Assembly (NCBI GenBank): GCA_964432155.1
Contig: CAYSMF010000012.1
Coordinates: forward strand, 1-64,000
Reading direction: 5' to 3'
DNA: 64,000 nucleotides
Source of the DNA: UBA10438 sp964432155
Lineage (GTDB): Bacteria; Bacteroidota; Ignavibacteria; Kapaibacteriales; Kapaibacteriaceae
Below, piece by piece: positions 7,214-15,569 of this stretch. The notes below the pieces were generated by a model, which had not been told where the DNA came from, did no database searches, and saw nothing but the letters and a program-made list of their open reading frames with translations. The stretch's first letter is position 1, and every line of letters starts with the position of its first letter. Made by a program: the position numbers and the translations under genes.

Positions 7214-9454
7214 ATGTCGTACTTCTCAACCAGCGCATTGTCTGCGCTCCTTGTCTTTGTGGTCCTCCTCGCGTCCACCCCAGCTCATGCAGTCGACGAT
7301 CTACGCGGCCGCATTCTTGGTCGTCAGCCCGATGGTGCGCTTACACCGTTGCGTGGCGCAACTGTGCGCTGGAAGGGTAGCAGTGTTGGCGCTGTTGTGA
7401 ATAGTGCAGATGGCACATTCCGACTCGACAGAATCACTGCAACGGATACGCTTGAGGTGCGCTTCGTTTCGTACACGACGCAATTCGTTGTGGTAGCGCG
7501 CGAAAACGACTCGATCTCCGTTGTGCTTGAGCCCTCATCCACGAATGAGATCGTTGTCGAGGCCGAAGAATCGGCCATCACACGCGCGCCGGTAAAGACC
7601 GAGGTGATCACGAAGAAAGACCTCGCGAAGGCTGCGTGTTGCTCGCTTGCGGAATCGTTCGAAAAGAACCCATCTGTTGAAGTGTCGTTCGCTGATGCTG
7701 TCACGGGTGCGAAACAGGTTCAGCTGCTCGGACTTCGCGGGACGTATACACAGATGCTGATCGAGGCCGTGCCACTTCCCCGAGCACTCGAATTGCCCTT
7801 TGGTCTTGATCACGTGCCGGGTCCGTTCCTGGAATCAATCAGTATTGCCAAGGGTTCGTCGACGGTTACCAACGGCTACGAATCGATTACTGGACAGATC
7901 AATCTGTGCATGCATAATCCAATGTCGAGTCCGACGTTGTATGTGAATGCCTACGCGAATACGATGCAGCGGTACGAGCTCAATCTCTACGGTGCGCAGA
8001 AGCTCACGGATGAACTTTCAACGATGACGATGCTGCACGGACGCGTGATGGATGAAGCGATGGACCAGAACAAGGATGGCTTCGCAGATGTTCCAACATT
8101 TCGTCAAGTCAATCTCGTGCATCGATGGATATACAACGATGATGAGATCGAGTGGCAGTTCTTTGTACGGGGCTTGCAGGATCGCTACGTGTCGGGTCAG
8201 AGCATCGTCCACAATGCAATGTTTGAGCAGCACGATTCAACGTGGGGACGTCCGTACGACGTAGTAACCGAGGTTGGACGGATCGATGGATTCCTCAAGT
8301 TTGGTCTTCTCAACCCATTCACCGAAATGGAGGAGGGGAGTGGAGTATCGCTCGTTGTCGCAGGCGTATATCATGATGCTTCATCAACGTTTGGTCTTCG
8401 TGCGGCGCGCGGTCTGCAACGCACGGTGAACGTTCGTGGAGTTGTGGCAGCGCCGTTCACGGAGGATGTCAAGCTTGTTGCAGGTGTGTCGTACCTCTAC
8501 GACGATGTCCGCGAGAATCTCGACACGAGATCGTTCGCGCGTGTCGAACACGTGCCGGGTGCATATGCAGAGCTTACGTTGCAGCCAGCGTCGTCACTAA
8601 CGGTCCTTGCCGGTCTGCGCGCAGATGCGCACAATCTCTACGGCACACGACTCGTGCCTCGCGCCCATGTCAAGTGGTCGGTAACCGAGATGACGTCGTT
8701 GCGCGTGTCTGCCGGACGTGGTTGGCGTGTCGCGAACGTGGTGATGGAGAATCTTGGCTCGTACGTCAACTCACGTCAAGTGTTGATGGATCCGTCGTTC
8801 TTGCCTGAAGATGCATGGAATGTTGGTGCATCGTTAACAACGTCGTTTGAGGTGGCTGGACGTCCGTTCACGTTCGACGCAGAAGTGTACACCACGCGCT
8901 TCTCGAACCAAGTCTATGTCGATTATGATCGGTCAGTTCGTGAACTCTGGGTGACAAACCTGCGTGGCGAGAGCTTCTCGACCAATATCATGACGCAGCT
9001 CTTGTTTTCGCCAGCTCCACGATTTGATGTCCTCGTGGCCTATCGATGGGTCGACGTGCAAGCCCCCTACGGTGGCGTGATGCAGCAGCGTCCGCTCGTG
9101 AGTCGATCACGAGTGCTGACAACACTCTCGTATGCAACCGAAGGCATGGGCTGGCAGGGTGATGTGACACTTGCGTGGAACGGTCCTGGACGATTCCCTA
9201 CGACAGTAGGGAACCTTGCCGTCGACACTCGCTCAACGTCGTTTCCGGGCATGTGGCGCTTGAATGCGCAGTTCACAAAGCGGTTTGCCGACTTCGACAT
9301 CTACCTCGGCATTGAGAACGCGCTGAACATGATTCAACGCGATCCAATCATTGGAGCCGATGCACCATACACGTATCGGTTCGACGCATCACTAGCGTGG
9401 GGACAGCTCGATTCACGAATGGTGTACGTTGGGATTCGCTACACACTGGAGTGA
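7214..9454 (+). CDS. TonB-dependent receptor with CarboxypepD_reg-like N-domain
   Basis: A 746-aa outer-membrane receptor. ATG 7214 is preferred because GGAG lies 6 bp upstream and a signal peptide begins there (LSALLVFVVLLASTPAHA). A carboxypeptidase-regulatory-like domain (GRILG, LRGATVRWKG, DGTFRLDRI) occupies ~25-110. The plug follows (TRAPVKTEVITKKDLAKAACC, then LRGTYTQMLIEAVPL, VPGPFLESISIAKGSSTVTNGYE split by the loop, ITGQINL), then a 22-strand-type barrel ending VGIRYTLE. Two adjacent Cys in the plug and a further Cys in INLCMH are unusual for TonB receptors and match a Bacteroidota subgroup found beside HYC_CC_PP proteins. The substrate is unknown; a metal ion or metal chelate is inferred. 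Confidence 0.88.
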   Translation: MSYFSTSALSALLVFVVLLASTPAHAVDDLRGRILGRQPDGALTPLRGATVRWKGSSVGAVVNSADGTFRLDRITATDTLEVRFVSYTTQFVVVARENDSISVVLEPSSTNEIVVEAEESAITRAPVKTEVITKKDLAKAACCSLAESFEKNPSVEVSFADAVTGAKQVQLLGLRGTYTQMLIEAVPLPRALELPFGLDHVPGPFLESISIAKGSSTVTNGYESITGQINLCMHNPMSSPTLYVNAYANTMQRYELNLYGAQKLTDELSTMTMLHGRVMDEAMDQNKDGFADVPTFRQVNLVHRWIYNDDEIEWQFFVRGLQDRYVSGQSIVHNAMFEQHDSTWGRPYDVVTEVGRIDGFLKFGLLNPFTEMEEGSGVSLVVAGVYHDASSTFGLRAARGLQRTVNVRGVVAAPFTEDVKLVAGVSYLYDDVRENLDTRSFARVEHVPGAYAELTLQPASSLTVLAGLRADAHNLYGTRLVPRAHVKWSVTEMTSLRVSAGRGWRVANVVMENLGSYVNSRQVLMDPSFLPEDAWNVGASLTTSFEVAGRPFTFDAEVYTTRFSNQVYVDYDRSVRELWVTNLRGESFSTNIMTQLLFSPAPRFDVLVAYRWVDVQAPYGGVMQQRPLVSRSRVLTTLSYATEGMGWQGDVTLAWNGPGRFPTTVGNLAVDTRSTSFPGMWRLNAQFTKRFADFDIYLGIENALNMIQRDPIIGADAPYTYRFDASLAWGQLDSRMVYVGIRYTLE

Positions 9455-9465
9455 GCACCCTGTGA

Positions 9466-11250
9466 TCACTCGCCAGCAATCGGGTTCGACAACACAGGTG
9501 GCTTTGGCATATCGCCTTCGAGCGGACGAACCTCGAGATCTTCAAACAGAAGATCTGGTGTGATCACGCTCGAGAGTACATAGGCAGCACCGCCGCTGAT
9601 GAACGATGGCACAACACTCGGTGCAAGGAATGAGTGTACTGTGCGCGACGATGAAACCGCTATGATGTCCTTGAAGGAGGCGGCTGCAAGGCCGGCAGCT
9701 TCTACACCGCGAATGAGTTCCTCGCGTCCGTCCGGAAACACACGGTAGGCTTCCAACAGTCCAAGTTTGCCTTCACCTTGGGACACAGGAAGATCGCTGC
9801 CAAGCTGACGAATGATCCCTGTGAAGAGCAGATTCTGATCCATCGTTGATCGAACGATGATGCCATATGGCAGGTCGCGATCCTTCACCAGCTTCAAGAG
9901 TCGCTTCTTAAGCTCAGCGCTGCCGAGCATATGCTTGCGCTCCTGCGAGCTGATGTCGAGCACGCTAAACATCGTTCCACCCCCGCGAAGGTGTCCGTTG
10001 CTTGTCTTGATGCGCTTGGTCGGGACACGCGAAGAGAGAAGGGTTCTCAGATAGCCGTTTTCGACGAGAAGTACATCCTGCGCGGGTGTCGCTTCATCGT
10101 CGATTGTATAACCGCCACACACGGGCTGTGTTCCAATCCGCGAGATGCTCGGACGATCGCGTACCGAAAGAAACTCTGGCAGTACACGAGCACCGATCTT
10201 ATTCTGAAATGCCATTGAGCGCTCGTTCGTCGAGAACCCGCCTTCGGAAAGGGGCGGACGTTGCGCAACGAGGTTCGGTGCGAAGTACTGTCCGATGATG
10301 CCGCCAGCAGCGCGTCCTTCGAACAACACCGGACCCGAATACGCCTCAATTGTTGGGGCAGTTCGCTGCATGTCGAGACGCACCGCAAGTGCTCGCACAG
10401 CGCGTTCGAGCGAATCAATCGTTGGTAGATCAGACGCCAACGTGCCATATGCTGCATATGTCTGCGCCAACGGCATACCGTCGGTAGCCTGCGTTGTGGC
10501 AACAACCTCGATGCCAACGGTGCTTTCGGTTTTGTACATCCGTCGTCCCTCGGAGTTCACATAGAAGAACTCTTTCGGGATTACTTCCATTCCGACACGC
10601 GATTGGTAGATGTTAGGGTAGGAGCGGAACACCGCGCTTAGGCGCTCGATGCGCTGACGCATGTCGGCGACGTTTGCGCGCGGTAGCGTCGAAACATCGT
10701 TGCGTTCACCACCGCTCGGCATCAAAAAGAAATCCCATGTGGTGTCGCGACGAAGACGATTCTTGAGCGTTGATTCCTTCTTCGCGTAGATCTCGACAGC
10801 CTGCTTGTAACAGGCATCGGTCGCGAGCCAAAGTTCACGTCGAAGAATGTCAGTTGTCAGACCTGGAGTCGTGAGTTCAAACGGGATGATCCGATTCTTA
10901 AAACTCTCTTCGTCGTCACTCGAACCAAAGAACCCGAGGCTCACATCGAAGAAATTGGTGTTGTCGAATTTCTCGCCACCAACACGCACGCGCACCGTGA
11001 TTGTTGCGCGCATTCCCGAGTCGATGTCTTCGATGGTACCCAACACGGCGTGCGCTGTTGTTGCTTTGCGAAGCTGCAGGATGTATTCGATGTAGTACGG
11101 ACGTGCCAAGTCGCCGAGTGAGAGCTGCTGCATGGAGCGCTGGAGCTCGGCATCCATCGCAGTAAGGATCTCGTCACGCTGAAGTTGCTGAGCGTGAGAC
11201 GACTGTGTGAGAACAGTCAAGAATGTGCAAAGCGCAAGAAGGCGAATCAT
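9466..11250 (-). CDS. Exported TldD/PmbA-family protein lacking the HExxxH motif
   Basis: A 594-aa protein with a signal peptide (LLALCTFLTVLTQSSHA). It has TldD/PmbA-family landmarks: a mid-protein EAYSGPVLFEGRAAGG segment, then PSISRIGT, GGYTIDDEATPA, SNGHLRGGG and a C-terminal GREELIRGVEAAGL. Where catalytic TldD has HExxxH, this protein reads GQYFAPNLVAQ, so no metal site is seen. It resembles TldE/PmbA, the non-catalytic partner of TldD. It is last in a six-gene operon and overlaps the upstream TldD-like gene by 4 bp, consistent with a heteromeric partner. Both being exported is unlike classical cytoplasmic TldD/TldE. Confidence 0.85.
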   Translation of the reverse strand: MIRLLALCTFLTVLTQSSHAQQLQRDEILTAMDAELQRSMQQLSLGDLARPYYIEYILQLRKATTAHAVLGTIEDIDSGMRATITVRVRVGGEKFDNTNFFDVSLGFFGSSDDEESFKNRIIPFELTTPGLTTDILRRELWLATDACYKQAVEIYAKKESTLKNRLRRDTTWDFFLMPSGGERNDVSTLPRANVADMRQRIERLSAVFRSYPNIYQSRVGMEVIPKEFFYVNSEGRRMYKTESTVGIEVVATTQATDGMPLAQTYAAYGTLASDLPTIDSLERAVRALAVRLDMQRTAPTIEAYSGPVLFEGRAAGGIIGQYFAPNLVAQRPPLSEGGFSTNERSMAFQNKIGARVLPEFLSVRDRPSISRIGTQPVCGGYTIDDEATPAQDVLLVENGYLRTLLSSRVPTKRIKTSNGHLRGGGTMFSVLDISSQERKHMLGSAELKKRLLKLVKDRDLPYGIIVRSTMDQNLLFTGIIRQLGSDLPVSQGEGKLGLLEAYRVFPDGREELIRGVEAAGLAAASFKDIIAVSSSRTVHSFLAPSVVPSFISGGAAYVLSSVITPDLLFEDLEVRPLEGDMPKPPVLSNPIAGE

Positions 11251-12992
11251 GGACGGCTCCCTGCAGATTGTACCGTAGGATCAGGAAGGATTGGAGGCTT
11301 GGCTTGTGACTTCTGCTTCTTTTGTACTTCAATGGTTGACACGAGCAGACTTGGCGATGACGCGCTTACGGGTACGCCGCCAGACTCCGCGCCGCACACT
11401 CCGTTGAAGACGCCAAGATCATCTGCAGCAGCAACAATATTGTTGAAGGTCGTCAGTGGTGTACCAATGAGATCGACACCACGAATGAGTTCATCAGGAC
11501 GGCCGTCGGCAAACACCTTATACACAACAAGTGGTTGCACGTTGAATGCGTTAGGCACGGTGCGACCAGTAAATGTGAAGCCCCCTTGAATGTCTTCGAA
11601 CAACAGACCAAACTCTTTCTGTTGCGCAATGCATTCGCGGCGGAGCATCGACCGCAGTGAATCATACGGGACGGTTGTTGTTGCTTCGACAATCAAGTTC
11701 GATTGACGCGACACGGCCTTGAACCCAGGCTGACGTCGCCCATGTCCATTCGACGTTGGGAAGTTCTCAATCGGAGAGCGCGACATCAGGAAGCTCTTGA
11801 AGATGCCACTGTCAACGGCAACAACGCGCTTGCCCGGCATACCCTCATCATCGAACGAGAAGGCTCCAACGATATCGGTGCCGCGAAGCGATGTGATTGT
11901 TGGGTCAAACACCACGTTAATGAACGGAGGCAGGATTCGCTTGTTGAGAAACGGCTTGAACGTCTGACTAGAGTTAACGTCTTTCTGACGGTGGCCCTCG
12001 ACGCGGTGACCGAAGATCTCGTGGAAGAACACGCCTGAGCTTCGGCCAGATAGAATAGCGGGTCCGGTATAGGTTTCAAGAAGCGGCGCCGTGCGGAGCT
12101 TACGTGCTAAATCGATCAGTCGACGCACGTCATTCTCCATGGAAGCCTTGGATGGAAGGCGATCGACGGCATAGGCTGAGTAGCTCTCGTACAAGGGAAG
12201 ACTCATGCCATCATCGGCTTTCGCCTTGACGATGATGAACATCTTCACAATTGGCTCCGAGAGTTGAACCACGGTACCTTCGGAGTTGACGATATACTTC
12301 ACCAATCGATCCGTCTGGAATGACACACGACCAGAGAGGATGTGTTCCTGATTTGCACACATCGCACTCAACGACCGAACGCGATCACGCCACATCGCAG
12401 TGTCGTACTCAAACGGACGTGGCTCGGTGATCGACACGTATGCACGCTCACGTGAGAGGTCGGCTGATGAGTCTTCCTCGCGCACTTTCACCTGGAGATT
12501 GGTGAGCACCTTGCCATAGCGTTCGGCAGCTGCAGTATAGGCTTTGTCGGTTGCCGACCAGATGATGCTACGGAGCGCACGCTCATCGTCACCCGCGGGC
12601 ATCTCAACACCGCGTGTACCACGCCCCATTTCGAAGGCCACGCCACGAATGCTACGCGTGTTGTCGAGTTCGTATGAACCGACCCGAACATCCACGTCGA
12701 GAACGCGACGTGATGTCGTGACGTCCACATCGAGCGCTCCCATCGACGCCGTAATCACGGTCGAGGAAACTTCTGTGACAGCGTAGGAGAGGAAGTAGGG
12801 CGCTGGTTTAGCAGTTGCCAATGTTGACATGGTTCGGTCAACCTCGGCGCGCATCGCACGAAGAACGGGCGATTGCGACTGTGCAGTTGCGATGCTTGAG
12901 ATGGCAACAAACGCTGCCGTAAGGGCAACGTTACGACGCAGTCGGAGTGAGAACAGTCTTTGAAACAACGTTGAGATCCTCGTCAAGTTCAT
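11247..12992 (-). CDS. Exported TldD-like metallopeptidase with HEIFGH motif
   Basis: About 581 aa from ATG 12992; this start lies inside the 3' end of gpmA (62-bp overlap). A TTG at 12968 would give an equally good signal peptide (RLRRNVALTAAFVAISSIATA). The metal-binding motif is intact: GVFFHEIFGHRVEGH (HExxxH). Further TldD landmarks follow: SLRGTDIVGAFSFDDEG, SNGHGRR, ELIRGVDLIGTPL. TldD/TldE complexes cleave unfolded peptides and mature some peptides such as microcin B17. This copy appears to act outside the cytoplasm. It overlaps the degenerate partner gene by 4 bp. Confidence 0.85.
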   Translation of the reverse strand: MNLTRISTLFQRLFSLRLRRNVALTAAFVAISSIATAQSQSPVLRAMRAEVDRTMSTLATAKPAPYFLSYAVTEVSSTVITASMGALDVDVTTSRRVLDVDVRVGSYELDNTRSIRGVAFEMGRGTRGVEMPAGDDERALRSIIWSATDKAYTAAAERYGKVLTNLQVKVREEDSSADLSRERAYVSITEPRPFEYDTAMWRDRVRSLSAMCANQEHILSGRVSFQTDRLVKYIVNSEGTVVQLSEPIVKMFIIVKAKADDGMSLPLYESYSAYAVDRLPSKASMENDVRRLIDLARKLRTAPLLETYTGPAILSGRSSGVFFHEIFGHRVEGHRQKDVNSSQTFKPFLNKRILPPFINVVFDPTITSLRGTDIVGAFSFDDEGMPGKRVVAVDSGIFKSFLMSRSPIENFPTSNGHGRRQPGFKAVSRQSNLIVEATTTVPYDSLRSMLRRECIAQQKEFGLLFEDIQGGFTFTGRTVPNAFNVQPLVVYKVFADGRPDELIRGVDLIGTPLTTFNNIVAAADDLGVFNGVCGAESGGVPVSASSPSLLVSTIEVQKKQKSQAKPPILPDPTVQSAGSRP

Positions 12993-13551
12993 AGGTGATC
13001 GGAACGCCAGTGGCGATCTCGGTCTTGAGAATTTCGTCGGGAGAGAGATGCTCAACAAACATGACAAGTGCGCGGAGCGAATTGCCGTGCGCCACAACGA
13101 GAACGTTCTTTCCATCGCGGAGCAAGGGAACGATGCGTGATTCGAAGTACGGTGCAACACGTGCCTGCGTATCCTTCAGCGACTCGCCATTTGGTGGCGG
13201 CACGTCGTAGGAGCGTCGCCAAACATGAACCTGTTCAGCTCCGAACTTCTCCGCAGTCTCTGCCTTGTTCAACCCCTGAAGGTCGCCATAGTGACGCTCG
13301 TTGAGCGCTTGATCGCGATGCACAGGAATGTCATGGATGCCAGCTTCCGCACAAGCAATCTCTGCCGTGCGCATTGCACGCTTAAGAACGGAGGTAAACA
13401 ACACATCAACCGGGACGCCCTTCAGAACGTGACCTGCGGCAGCGGCCTCGCGTTCGCCTTTTGGCGAAAGGTCGACATCAACCCAGCCGGTGAAGCGATT
13501 CTCGAGGTTCCATTGTGATTCACCGTGGCGGACGAGTGTAAGGCGCGGCAT
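12931..13551 (-). CDS. gpmA: 2,3-bisphosphoglycerate-dependent phosphoglycerate mutase
   Basis: A 206-aa cytoplasmic glycolytic enzyme interconverting 3- and 2-phosphoglycerate. The phosphohistidine motif LVRHGESQWNLENRFTGW is at residues 6-23. ALNERHYGDLQG, WRRSYDVPPP and VAHGNSLRAL complete the dPGM signature. It is of the shorter class (about 40 residues shorter than the E. coli enzyme), as in several other bacterial groups. The start ATG shares one base with the stop of the epimerase gene (TAATG), so translation is coupled. Its 3' end overlaps the TldD-like gene. Confidence 0.93.
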   Translation of the reverse strand: MPRLTLVRHGESQWNLENRFTGWVDVDLSPKGEREAAAAGHVLKGVPVDVLFTSVLKRAMRTAEIACAEAGIHDIPVHRDQALNERHYGDLQGLNKAETAEKFGAEQVHVWRRSYDVPPPNGESLKDTQARVAPYFESRIVPLLRDGKNVLVVAHGNSLRALVMFVEHLSPDEILKTEIATGVPITYELDEDLNVVSKTVLTPTAS

Positions 13552-13955
13552 TAGTGTTTCTCCGAACAGAGTTCCATGAGTACGCCACCCGTTGATGATG
13601 GGTGCAGAAAGGCAACCAGCATGTCGTGTGCGCCATGTTGTGGCTCGGTGTTGATTAACCGAATATCGTTTTCGGACAGGCGCTGAAGGTCTTCGCCAAT
13701 GGTGTCGGTTCGGAATGCAATGTGGTGAATTCCCTCGCCACGCTTTTCGAGGAACTTCGCAATAGGCGACTCTGCATGGAGAGGCGCAGTGAGTTCGATG
13801 CGCACACCATTCAATGCAAACGATGCAATATCGACGCCTTGATCAACCACTTGCTCACGATGGATGTCGGTGAGTTGAAAAATTGAACGGTAGAGCGCGA
13901 TGCTTGCCTCGAGGTCACGTACGGCAATGCCGATGTGGTCGACAGCTTGAATCAT
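13551..13955 (-). CDS. mce: Methylmalonyl-CoA epimerase
   Basis: A 134-aa glyoxalase/VOC-fold protein starting at ATG 13955, which overlaps the upstream stop by 4 bp; the longer frame is spurious. Key features are QAVDHIGIAVRDLEASI (metal His near the start), EGIHHIAFRTD and GVLMELC (metal Glu). It interconverts (R)- and (S)-methylmalonyl-CoA in propionyl-CoA and odd-chain or branched amino-acid metabolism. No mutase gene is in the window. It is translationally coupled to the genes on both sides. Confidence 0.9.
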   Translation of the reverse strand: MIQAVDHIGIAVRDLEASIALYRSIFQLTDIHREQVVDQGVDIASFALNGVRIELTAPLHAESPIAKFLEKRGEGIHHIAFRTDTIGEDLQRLSENDIRLINTEPQHGAHDMLVAFLHPSSTGGVLMELCSEKH

Positions 13956-14713
13956 TGGAGACTCCGCTTGTGAAGCAGCGTGCTGGCATGTTCGAGATCT
14001 GCAACCGTATTGATTCCATGCAGCTCTTCCCATGAAGGGGCACACCATGCATCGACGACCAATCCGTCGGACTGCAGAATTCCGATAATGTCTGTTAGGT
14101 AGAACTCGCCCTGTGCATTGGTGTTCGACACCCGTGACAGCGATGGGTAGAGCGACTCTGAGCGCACCACATAGATGCCCGAGTTAATCTCGGTGATGGC
14201 ACGTTCCTCGTCGCTTGCATCCTTGTGCTCGACGATACGTAGCAGGTTGCCGTCGGCGTCGCGCACAATACGGCCGTACCCTGATGGGTCTGGCACGCGT
14301 GCTGTGAGCACAGTCGCAACCGCATTGCCCGAGCGATGACGGTCGACCAGGGCCTGCAGGGTTGCCGTTGTGAGCAGGGGGACATCTCCGCTAAGAATGA
14401 TCACGTCAGCATGACGTGATGCAAGTAGCGGAGCGGTTTGCTGTACGGCATGGCCCGTACCAAGCTGTTGATCTTGCACCACACAGGCAGCCGTTGGCAT
14501 CGTCTCTGCAACGTAGGCCGCAACGGCCTCGCGCTGATGTCCGACGATAACGACGACGGCATCCGGCTGAAGATCTGATGATTGTTGAAGGACGTATCCG
14601 AGAAGCGGAGTGCCGTTCAGCGGAGCGAGCACCTTGGCAAGGTTGGGATTGCCCATGCGCTTGCCTTGTCCCGCAGCCAGAATCGCAACGGCGAGTTCGC
14701 GGTGGTGTTGCAT
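13952..14713 (-). CDS. NTP-transferase, GlmU N-terminal domain only
   Basis: A 253-aa nucleotidyltransferase with LAAGQGKRMGN and AKVLAPLNGTPLLGYVL (nucleotide and metal binding), QLGTGHAV, LSGDVPLL and INSGIYV. These are the motifs of GlmU N-terminal UDP-GlcNAc pyrophosphorylase. The left-handed beta-helix acetyltransferase domain of bifunctional GlmU is absent, and the frame ends cleanly at 13952. It is either a monofunctional GlcNAc-1-P uridylyltransferase paired with an acetyltransferase encoded elsewhere, or a related sugar-nucleotide enzyme. It starts 3 bp after the panD stop and overlaps the epimerase gene by 4 bp. Confidence 0.85.
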   Translation of the reverse strand: MQHHRELAVAILAAGQGKRMGNPNLAKVLAPLNGTPLLGYVLQQSSDLQPDAVVVIVGHQREAVAAYVAETMPTAACVVQDQQLGTGHAVQQTAPLLASRHADVIILSGDVPLLTTATLQALVDRHRSGNAVATVLTARVPDPSGYGRIVRDADGNLLRIVEHKDASDEERAITEINSGIYVVRSESLYPSLSRVSNTNAQGEFYLTDIIGILQSDGLVVDAWCAPSWEELHGINTVADLEHASTLLHKRSLQ

Positions 14714-14716
14714 GTT

Positions 14717-15112
14717 TTAGTTGTGACGCGGCAGATGGGTGTAGGCTTCGACACTCGAAGAAATCGATACAGGATCGTTCTTCGCATCAACGAGGACAAC
14801 CGTAGGCTTATACGCACGCGCTTCGGCATCGGGCATCGTCGTGTAGCTGATGATGATGATTTCATCGTCGATATGCCCCTTACGCGCAGCTGCTCCATTG
14901 AGGCAGATATCGCGCGATCCACGTGTTCCTGGGATCACGTACGTTTCGAAGCGCTCGCCGTTGTTGATGTTCACAACGGAGACCTTCTCATACGCGATGA
15001 GATCTGCTGCTTCCATGAGCTCTTCATCAATCGTCAGACTGCCCTCGTAATAGAGGTCGGCCTGCGTGATCCGAGCACGGTGAAGTTTCGACTTAAACAT
15101 GACGCGATTCAT
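14717..15112 (-). CDS. panD: Aspartate 1-decarboxylase
   Basis: A 131-aa pyruvoyl enzyme that makes beta-alanine for pantothenate and CoA synthesis. The self-processing site is YEGS (Gly24-Ser25), preceded by KSKLHRARITQADL. TYVIPGTRGSRDICLNGAAA and HIDDEIIIISYT are the other family blocks. It leads the six-gene minus-strand operon that ends with the TldD pair. GGAG precedes the start, and a promoter with -33 and -7 elements lies at 15155-15185. Confidence 0.95.
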   Translation of the reverse strand: MNRVMFKSKLHRARITQADLYYEGSLTIDEELMEAADLIAYEKVSVVNINNGERFETYVIPGTRGSRDICLNGAAARKGHIDDEIIIISYTTMPDAEARAYKPTVVLVDAKNDPVSISSSVEAYTHLPRHN

Positions 15113-15154
15113 GGAAACGCTCCCGTGATGGCGTGCTGAAGGTGATTAGGGTCA

Positions 15155-15185
15155 CAAAGTTACCGTTTTCGGGCGGACAGACGAA
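15155..15185 (-). promoter_or_regulatory. Promoter of panD operon (TTCG-N19-TAACTTTG)
   Basis: On the minus strand TTCG (15185-15182) is followed after exactly 19 bp by TAACTTTG (15162-15155), matching the Bacteroidota TTTG-N19-TAnnTTTG layout with one mismatch at -33. The predicted start is about 40 nt upstream of the panD ATG. Confidence 0.6.
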
Positions 15186-15201
15186 CTACCTGGGAGGTTC
15201 G

Positions 15202-15209
15202 TATTTTCG
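15202..15209 (+). promoter_or_regulatory. -7-like box TATTTTCG, 4 nt from start codon
   Basis: TATTTTCG is followed by CGGT and the ATG at 15214, the same 4-nt spacing as for thyX and the gene at 6332. GGGAGG at 15192-15197 is too far (16 nt) to be a normal Shine-Dalgarno. A leaderless mRNA is predicted. Confidence 0.5.
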
Positions 15210-15213
15210 CGGT

Positions 15214-15555
15214 ATGAAAATCACCCTCGGTCAAATCGCTCATGCTCGCAGTGGCGACAAGGGCGACGCTGCCAATTGCGGCGTTATCGCGTTCAAGGAA
15301 GAATGGTATCCAATCATCCGAGATGCGCTGACGACCGAGCGCGTGGCGGCGTATTTCAAGGGCGTGTGCCTCGGCCCCGTTGAGCGCTATGAAATCCCGA
15401 ACCTTTGGGCCGTCAACTTCGTGCTCAATAACACGTTGGGAGGGGGCGGAACGGTCTCCCTTAAGCTTGATGCTCAGGGCAAGACGATCGCCTCGGCAAT
15501 GCTGATGATGGAAATCGACGTCGACCCAGCAGTGCTTGGCTCACTGGAACACTAA
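15214..15555 (+). CDS. AtuA-related C-terminal domain protein, stand-alone
   Basis: A 113-aa protein. It contains ARSGDKGDAANCGVIAF near the start, then VAAYFKG, VERYEIPNLWAVNFVLNNTL and GGGGTVSLKLDAQGK. This pattern is the C-terminal, ferredoxin-like domain of AtuA-type proteins (acyclic terpene and acyl-CoA catabolism loci), here without the large N-terminal DUF1446-type domain. The N-terminal partner is often encoded separately, but it is not in this window. Function is unknown. ATG 15214 is chosen because the family begins a few residues before the ARSGDKGD motif and because of the promoter box just upstream. Confidence 0.8.
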   Translation: MKITLGQIAHARSGDKGDAANCGVIAFKEEWYPIIRDALTTERVAAYFKGVCLGPVERYEIPNLWAVNFVLNNTLGGGGTVSLKLDAQGKTIASAMLMMEIDVDPAVLGSLEH

Positions 15556-15569
15556 TCAGGCGAGGGGGC

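Noticed and set aside
9449..9471. GAGTGA/TCACTC inverted repeat between the TonB receptor and TldD-like genes
   Set aside because: Only 6 bp of stem with no T-run; it overlaps both stop codons and is not a convincing terminator.
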